Assembly (NCBI GenBank): GCA_049999725.1
Contig: JBNGIS010031325.1
Span: forward strand, 1 to 21,010
Direction: 5' to 3'
DNA: 21,010 nt
Source: Haplomitrium mnioides
Taxonomy: Eukaryota; Marchantiophyta; Haplomitriopsida; Calobryales
Shown: positions 17,933-21,010 of the stretch, piece after piece
Position numbering within the stretch: the stretch's first letter is position 1
Layout: each line of letters starts with the position of its first letter
Notes under the pieces: generated by a model
What the model saw: the letters and a program-made list of their open reading frames with translations, nothing else
Databases searched by the model: none
Told to the model about the DNA's origin: nothing
Translations under genes and position numbers: made by a program

Positions 17933-18366
17933 TGTAATAGTACAAGCATAAGGTTGTGCTATTTAGAAAAAAATAGAGAGGAGTGAAGGAAGTGGTAGTG
18001 AGTCACTTTTAGAGTTAAGATTGGATTACTTGCTTTTGAAGTCACTTTTGGTGGAGAGTCACTTTTAGGTTACTTGCATTCAAAGTCACTTTTGGTAGAG
18101 AGTCACCTTTAGGGCTGAAATGAGAAGTGACTTGTAAGTGAAGAAAGAGGGATGACACCCTCTTCTCTTGTATAAATAGAAGGGCTTCTTAGCCCTACTC
18201 CTCATTCTGGAGTTCCTCTCTAATTACTTGGGTTCTTTGGTTGCTTGACTTTTGCTTGCACTCTTGGTCTTCGCTTAGACCTTGAGTTGATTTTGGTTGA
18301 AGAACTCTATTAGAGTTCACTATGAGTTTTTACTCATTTGGATTTGGTCTTTGAGATTCTTTTACA
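17933..18366 (+). repeat. 5' LTR of the gypsy element (434 bp)
   Basis: It starts TGTAATAGTACAAGCAT, shared with the 3' LTR at 20657, and ends ...TTTTACA one base before the PBS. A TATA box tataaatag lies at about 18172. Upstream of it are repeated agtcactttt motifs with a 44-bp tandem duplication (ttacttgc at 18026 and 18070). The downstream part has T/C-rich gttcctctctaattacttg typical of R-U5. The inner boundary is firm; the outer is set by the TG start and by where similarity to the 3' LTR begins (2 bp earlier). Confidence 0.88.
18172..18180 (+). promoter_or_regulatory. LTR TATA box
   Basis: TATAAATAG is about 195 bp before the LTR end, where the U3/R core promoter is expected. The matching place in the 3' LTR has decayed to gtttaaatgg, so only the 5' copy keeps a good match. 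Confidence 0.6.
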
Positions 18367-18367
18367 T

Positions 18368-18380
18368 TGGTATCAGAGCC
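18368..18380 (+). other. Primer-binding site (initiator tRNA-Met)
   Basis: TGGTATCAGAGCC is a perfect 13-base match to the plant initiator tRNA-Met PBS, separated from the LTR CA end by a single T. It fixes the plus-strand orientation of the gypsy element. Confidence 0.95.
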
Positions 18381-18406
18381 ACGGTTTGTTTTTTGGTGTG
18401 AGCTAT

Positions 18407-20380
18407 ATGGAGAGTCAAGAGGAGGTGATTCAAGCAATGGAACAATGATTGGAACATCTTTCACGCCTTTTGGAAGTGGGAATAAAAGAAAGAGCAATGT
18501 TTGGAGAAGAATAGAGTTATGGGCAATTTCCAATGCCAAAAGCATATAATGGAAAGGTGACTTGTGGTGCTTGTGAGAGCTTTATTTTTGATTGTGAACA
18601 ATATTTTGAAGCTACAAATATTAGAGAGGATAGTCGGCAAATTCTATTTGTGGTAAGCCAATTAGAAGGAGTTGCAAAGACTTGATAGAGATATCAAATA
18701 GAACAAGCACAACGTGGATTTGTTGCTCATATTGTTTCTTGGCATGAGTTCAAAGAAGGAGTGATTTCAAGATTTAGGGTTGTAAATGCTTCAAAAGTAG
18801 CAAGAGATCGATTGGCCGAATTGAAGCAACTTGGTACAGTGAGAAGTTATGTGACACATTTTCAGGATAAAATTATGCAAATTCTTGATATAAGAGAAGA
18901 AGAAACACTAGACCATTTTGTTCGGAGATTGAAACCTCACACGAGAATAGAAGTTACTATGAGAGAGCCTACTCAATTAGAAGAAGCAATGCATATGACG
19001 GAGCGGCATGACTCATTACTCACGGCGATAGAAGTAAGATCTCATCCTCAACCATTTGAACAACTTTCTCTAAAGCTTGCAAGCTCTAACGGAATTAAAA
19101 TTCCAACAAGAATTCGAGATATCTTATTCCATCTTGATGGTATGATTGAGGAGCACTCTTGTAGAATGTTGGTTGATAGTGGGAGTTTTGAAAATTTTAT
19201 GTCATTATGTTTTGCTAAGATAATCAAAGCAAAATATAGGCCTATCAAGGGGAGTGTTGTAACTATGGCTAATGGCCAAAAGCATGACGTGTTTTGCTCT
19301 CAAAAGCCATTCCTTCTAAGGATTGGAAAGGAGTATACAGAATCTATGCAATTTGTTATTGCACCTATATAATATGACATCATTTTAGAATTGCCTTGGC
19401 TTGAAGAAAGGTCCGCTCAAATTGATTGGAGAAAGCGACAAATTCAAGTTACCTTACAAGGTAGGAAAGTTCTTTTGGGGTGTTCGACAGTGTTGGTGAA
19501 GAAGCCTAAGTCAATTCAACATGTTAATTTAGTGGAGCAGGAGTTGCTTATCTCTGTTATTTGGATTAAGCCCATCATGGACTTGAGTAAGAAGGGGGGA
19601 AAAGGTGTGCCTACCTTAATGATAGATGATATTTTGAAAGAGTTTGCGGATGTGTTTTCGGAGGATTTGCCAAAGGGGTTACCAGATGATTGAGGAATGC
19701 CTTTTCCGATTGAGTTGATGGTAGGAAGCACTTCTTATAATCAACCTATATATCGGCTATCACCACAAGAATTAGAGGAGCTTCGAAAGACATTGACAGA
19801 TCTTGTTGAGAAGGACTTCATTCAACACAGTACTTCTCCTTAGGGAGCTCTGGTATTCTTTGTACCAAAGAAAGATGGTGGATTTCATCTTTGTACAGAT
19901 TATTATCGAGGATTGAACATTCAAATAGTGAAAAATGCCTATCCTCTACCTTGTATTGATGATTTGTTGGATCAATTGAGTGGTGCACGATTATTTTCTA
20001 AGTTGGATCTTCAAAGTGGCTATTGGCAAATTCCAATCAAGCCGAGTGATGTACCAAAGACAGCTTTTCGCACAAGATATGGGAATTTTGAGTAGAAAGT
20101 TCTTACATTTGGCCTTACTAATGCTCCGATGATAATTGTAGATCAAATGCATCGAGTTTTTGATGGGTTATTAGATAAATCAGTGTTGGTATTTTTGGAC
20201 AATATCCTTATCTTTAGTAAAAGTAAAGTTGAGCATCGTGCTTATCTCAAGGAGGTTCTACAACGACTACGCAATTGGAAGTTTTATTGCAAGAAGTTTA
20301 AGTATGAGTTTTGGAAGCAATACGTGACTTATCTAAGGCCTAAAATGTATGCAGATGGCATCAAGATGGAGCTCAAATAA
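18407..20380 (+). pseudogene. Ty3/gypsy Gag-protease-RT pseudogene
   Basis: One frame runs from the ATG at 18407 to 20380 with no frameshift but with internal stops at 18446, 18512, 18683, 18686, 19370, 19691, 19841 and 20093. Gag is recognised by ESFIFDCEQYFEATNIRED and WHEFKEGVISRF, with tandem stops TGA-TAG where gypsy Gag has Trp-Trp. The Gag zinc knuckle seems to be missing. The protease has CRMLVDSGSFENFMS and YDIILELPWL. RT has [37 protein letters not shown] and FRTRYGNFE. The catalytic box at 20192-20203 is FLDN instead of the usual F/Y-x-D-D, so the second Asp is lost. RT ends ADGIKMELK at the point where the LTR-like repeat has been inserted. No RNase H or integrase follows. Confidence 0.93.
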
Positions 20381-20391
20381 GCTCCAAGGCT

Positions 20392-20591
20392 AATCTGGTA
20401 GCTCTTTGAGTCTTAATTAGGGCTAAGGTAATTTATTGTGTAGGCTAGGCTATATAGAGACAGATTTGGAGGCGCACATTGGCACTCCTCCCCCTTGTAA
20501 TTTATGGCTGATTGTGCTTTATGAGAATACAGAGCATTCCTGCATATCCCTCGTGTGTGTCTATTGTGTTTCTAATTGCAATGTTCTAACA
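20392..20591 (+). repeat. LTR-like repeat, copy 2, inside the gypsy element
   Basis: This is the partner of 13158-13350. It has TG at 20396 and CA at 20590-20591 (ttctaaca), which gives a 196-bp unit with LTR-type ends. It holds a TATA-like ctatatagag near 20449, a polyadenylation-like segment and a T/G-rich tail. It sits between the last RT codons and the gypsy 3' tract, so it was either inserted as a solo or TRIM-like LTR or joined there by a deletion. No convincing target duplication flanks it (taatc before, ttttat after). Confidence 0.8.
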
Positions 20592-20638
20592 TTTTATTTA
20601 ATTATTTGAAACTACTGGCAATGATGAGGATGTCTTCA

Positions 20639-20652
20639 ATAAGAAGATGAGG
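20639..20652 (+). other. Polypurine-tract-like sequence before the 3' LTR
   Basis: ataagaagatgagg is purine-rich and lies 4 bp before the TG start of the 3' LTR, the expected place for the plus-strand primer. It is interrupted by two T residues and is imperfect. Confidence 0.5.
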
Positions 20653-20656
20653 ACTA

Positions 20657-21010
20657 TGTAATAGTACAAGCATGATGTTTTCCTAGTAGTGACTATTTAA
20701 GAGGGATCACTTTTTAGTGAAAATTGGTATAAGATCTTTTGTAGGGTTGGATTACCTTTTAGTGAAGTATAACTAGGATTACTTACCTTTGAAGCCACTT
20801 TTAAAGAAGTAAGATAAGATCACTTTTAGGGCTGAAATTTGAAGTGACTAATATAAGTGATGGAAGTAGGATGACACCTTCTTCTCAAGTTTAAATGGAA
20901 GTGTTTCATTGCCCAACTCCTCGTTCTAGAGTTCCTCTCAATTTGCTTGTGTTCTTTGATTGCTTGCCTTATTAGCCTTTGGTTGAATAACTTTGTTAGA
21001 GTTATCTTTG
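20657..21010 (+). repeat. 3' LTR of the gypsy element (truncated by window end)
   Basis: It starts TGTAATAGTACAAGCAT, like the 5' LTR, and follows it through gattacttgcc-like, tcacttttagggctgaaat, ggatgacacc-ttcttctc, ctcgttctagagttcctct and gttgaataactt-gttagagtt. Numerous substitutions and indels are visible; the 44-bp duplication of the 5' LTR is not clear here. Roughly the last 50 bp of the LTR lie beyond the window. Confidence 0.88.

Larger units (their letters stand above)
17933..21010 (+). mobile_element. Ty3/gypsy retrotransposon, non-autonomous and decayed, runs off the window
   Basis: The order is 5' LTR 17933-18366, PBS 18368-18380, gag-protease-RT pseudo-frame 18407-20380, an inserted LTR-like repeat 20392-20591, a purine-rich tract just before the 3' LTR, and the 3' LTR from 20657 past the window end. 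RNase H and integrase are absent, making it about 3 kb instead of the usual 5 kb or more. The LTRs differ at many positions and by indels, so insertion was long ago. The 5' end abuts the last RNase H codons of the decayed copia, suggesting insertion into or beside that element's 3' end. Confidence 0.88.

Noticed and set aside
18368-18380. Possible tRNA gene at the tRNA-like match
   Set aside because: Only the 13-base PBS matches initiator tRNA-Met; there is no cloverleaf around it.

Overview
The window looks like a stretch of intergenic DNA from a large, AT-rich plant nuclear genome built of nested, decayed retrotransposons. Plant origin is supported by Ty1/copia and Ty3/gypsy proteins of plant type and by primer-binding sites complementary to the 3' end of plant initiator tRNA-Met (TGGTATCAGAGC). 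The nesting, old LTRs and low gene density would fit a conifer or other gymnosperm, but that is inference. No host gene, rRNA, tRNA or CRISPR array could be supported, and nothing looks prokaryotic.

Layout: (1) 1-1050, a decayed Ty3/gypsy fragment (retropepsin and linker), with a diverged 50-bp repeat on each side. (2) 1050-6660, about 5.6 kb without an intact gene: a possible minus-strand LINE endonuclease relic near 2980-3365, an isolated TATA-like site, a 63-bp tandem repeat readable as 21-residue repeats (4864-5088), and a 50-bp tandem repeat (about 5270-5470). (3) 6663-11886, a comparatively young minus-strand Ty1/copia element. It has a 416-bp 5' LTR (11471-11886), a perfect PBS, a 1.3-kb leader rich in short tandem repeats, and one uninterrupted 1,145-codon gag-pol frame. 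That frame stops just after the reverse transcriptase YVDD motif. The RT end, RNase H and most of the 3' LTR are missing, and the frame runs into a junction made of a leader fragment and an LTR fragment. (4) 11887-12870, the leader, degenerate PBS and LTR of a second, older minus-strand element. (5) 13158-13350 and 20392-20591, two direct copies of a roughly 196-bp LTR-like sequence. (6) 13963-17930, a decayed plus-strand Ty1/copia with recognisable gag, protease, integrase, RT and RNase H, broken by many stops and frameshifts. (7) 17933-21010, a Ty3/gypsy element abutting it, with 434-bp LTRs (the 3' LTR runs off the window), PBS, a gag-protease-RT pseudo-frame with no frameshift but eight internal stops, no RNase H or integrase, and an inserted copy of the LTR-like repeat.

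The retroelement parts would work together in the usual way: LTR promoter and polyadenylation signals, tRNA-primed reverse transcription, Gag particles, and protease, integrase and RT. No element here is complete. The clearest biological signals are the stop-codon pattern in the decayed copia (glutamine codons turned to TAG, as expected from deamination of methylated CHG sites), the chimeric 3' junction of the young copia, and its leader repeats with periods that are multiples of 30. I found no convincing new multi-gene system.
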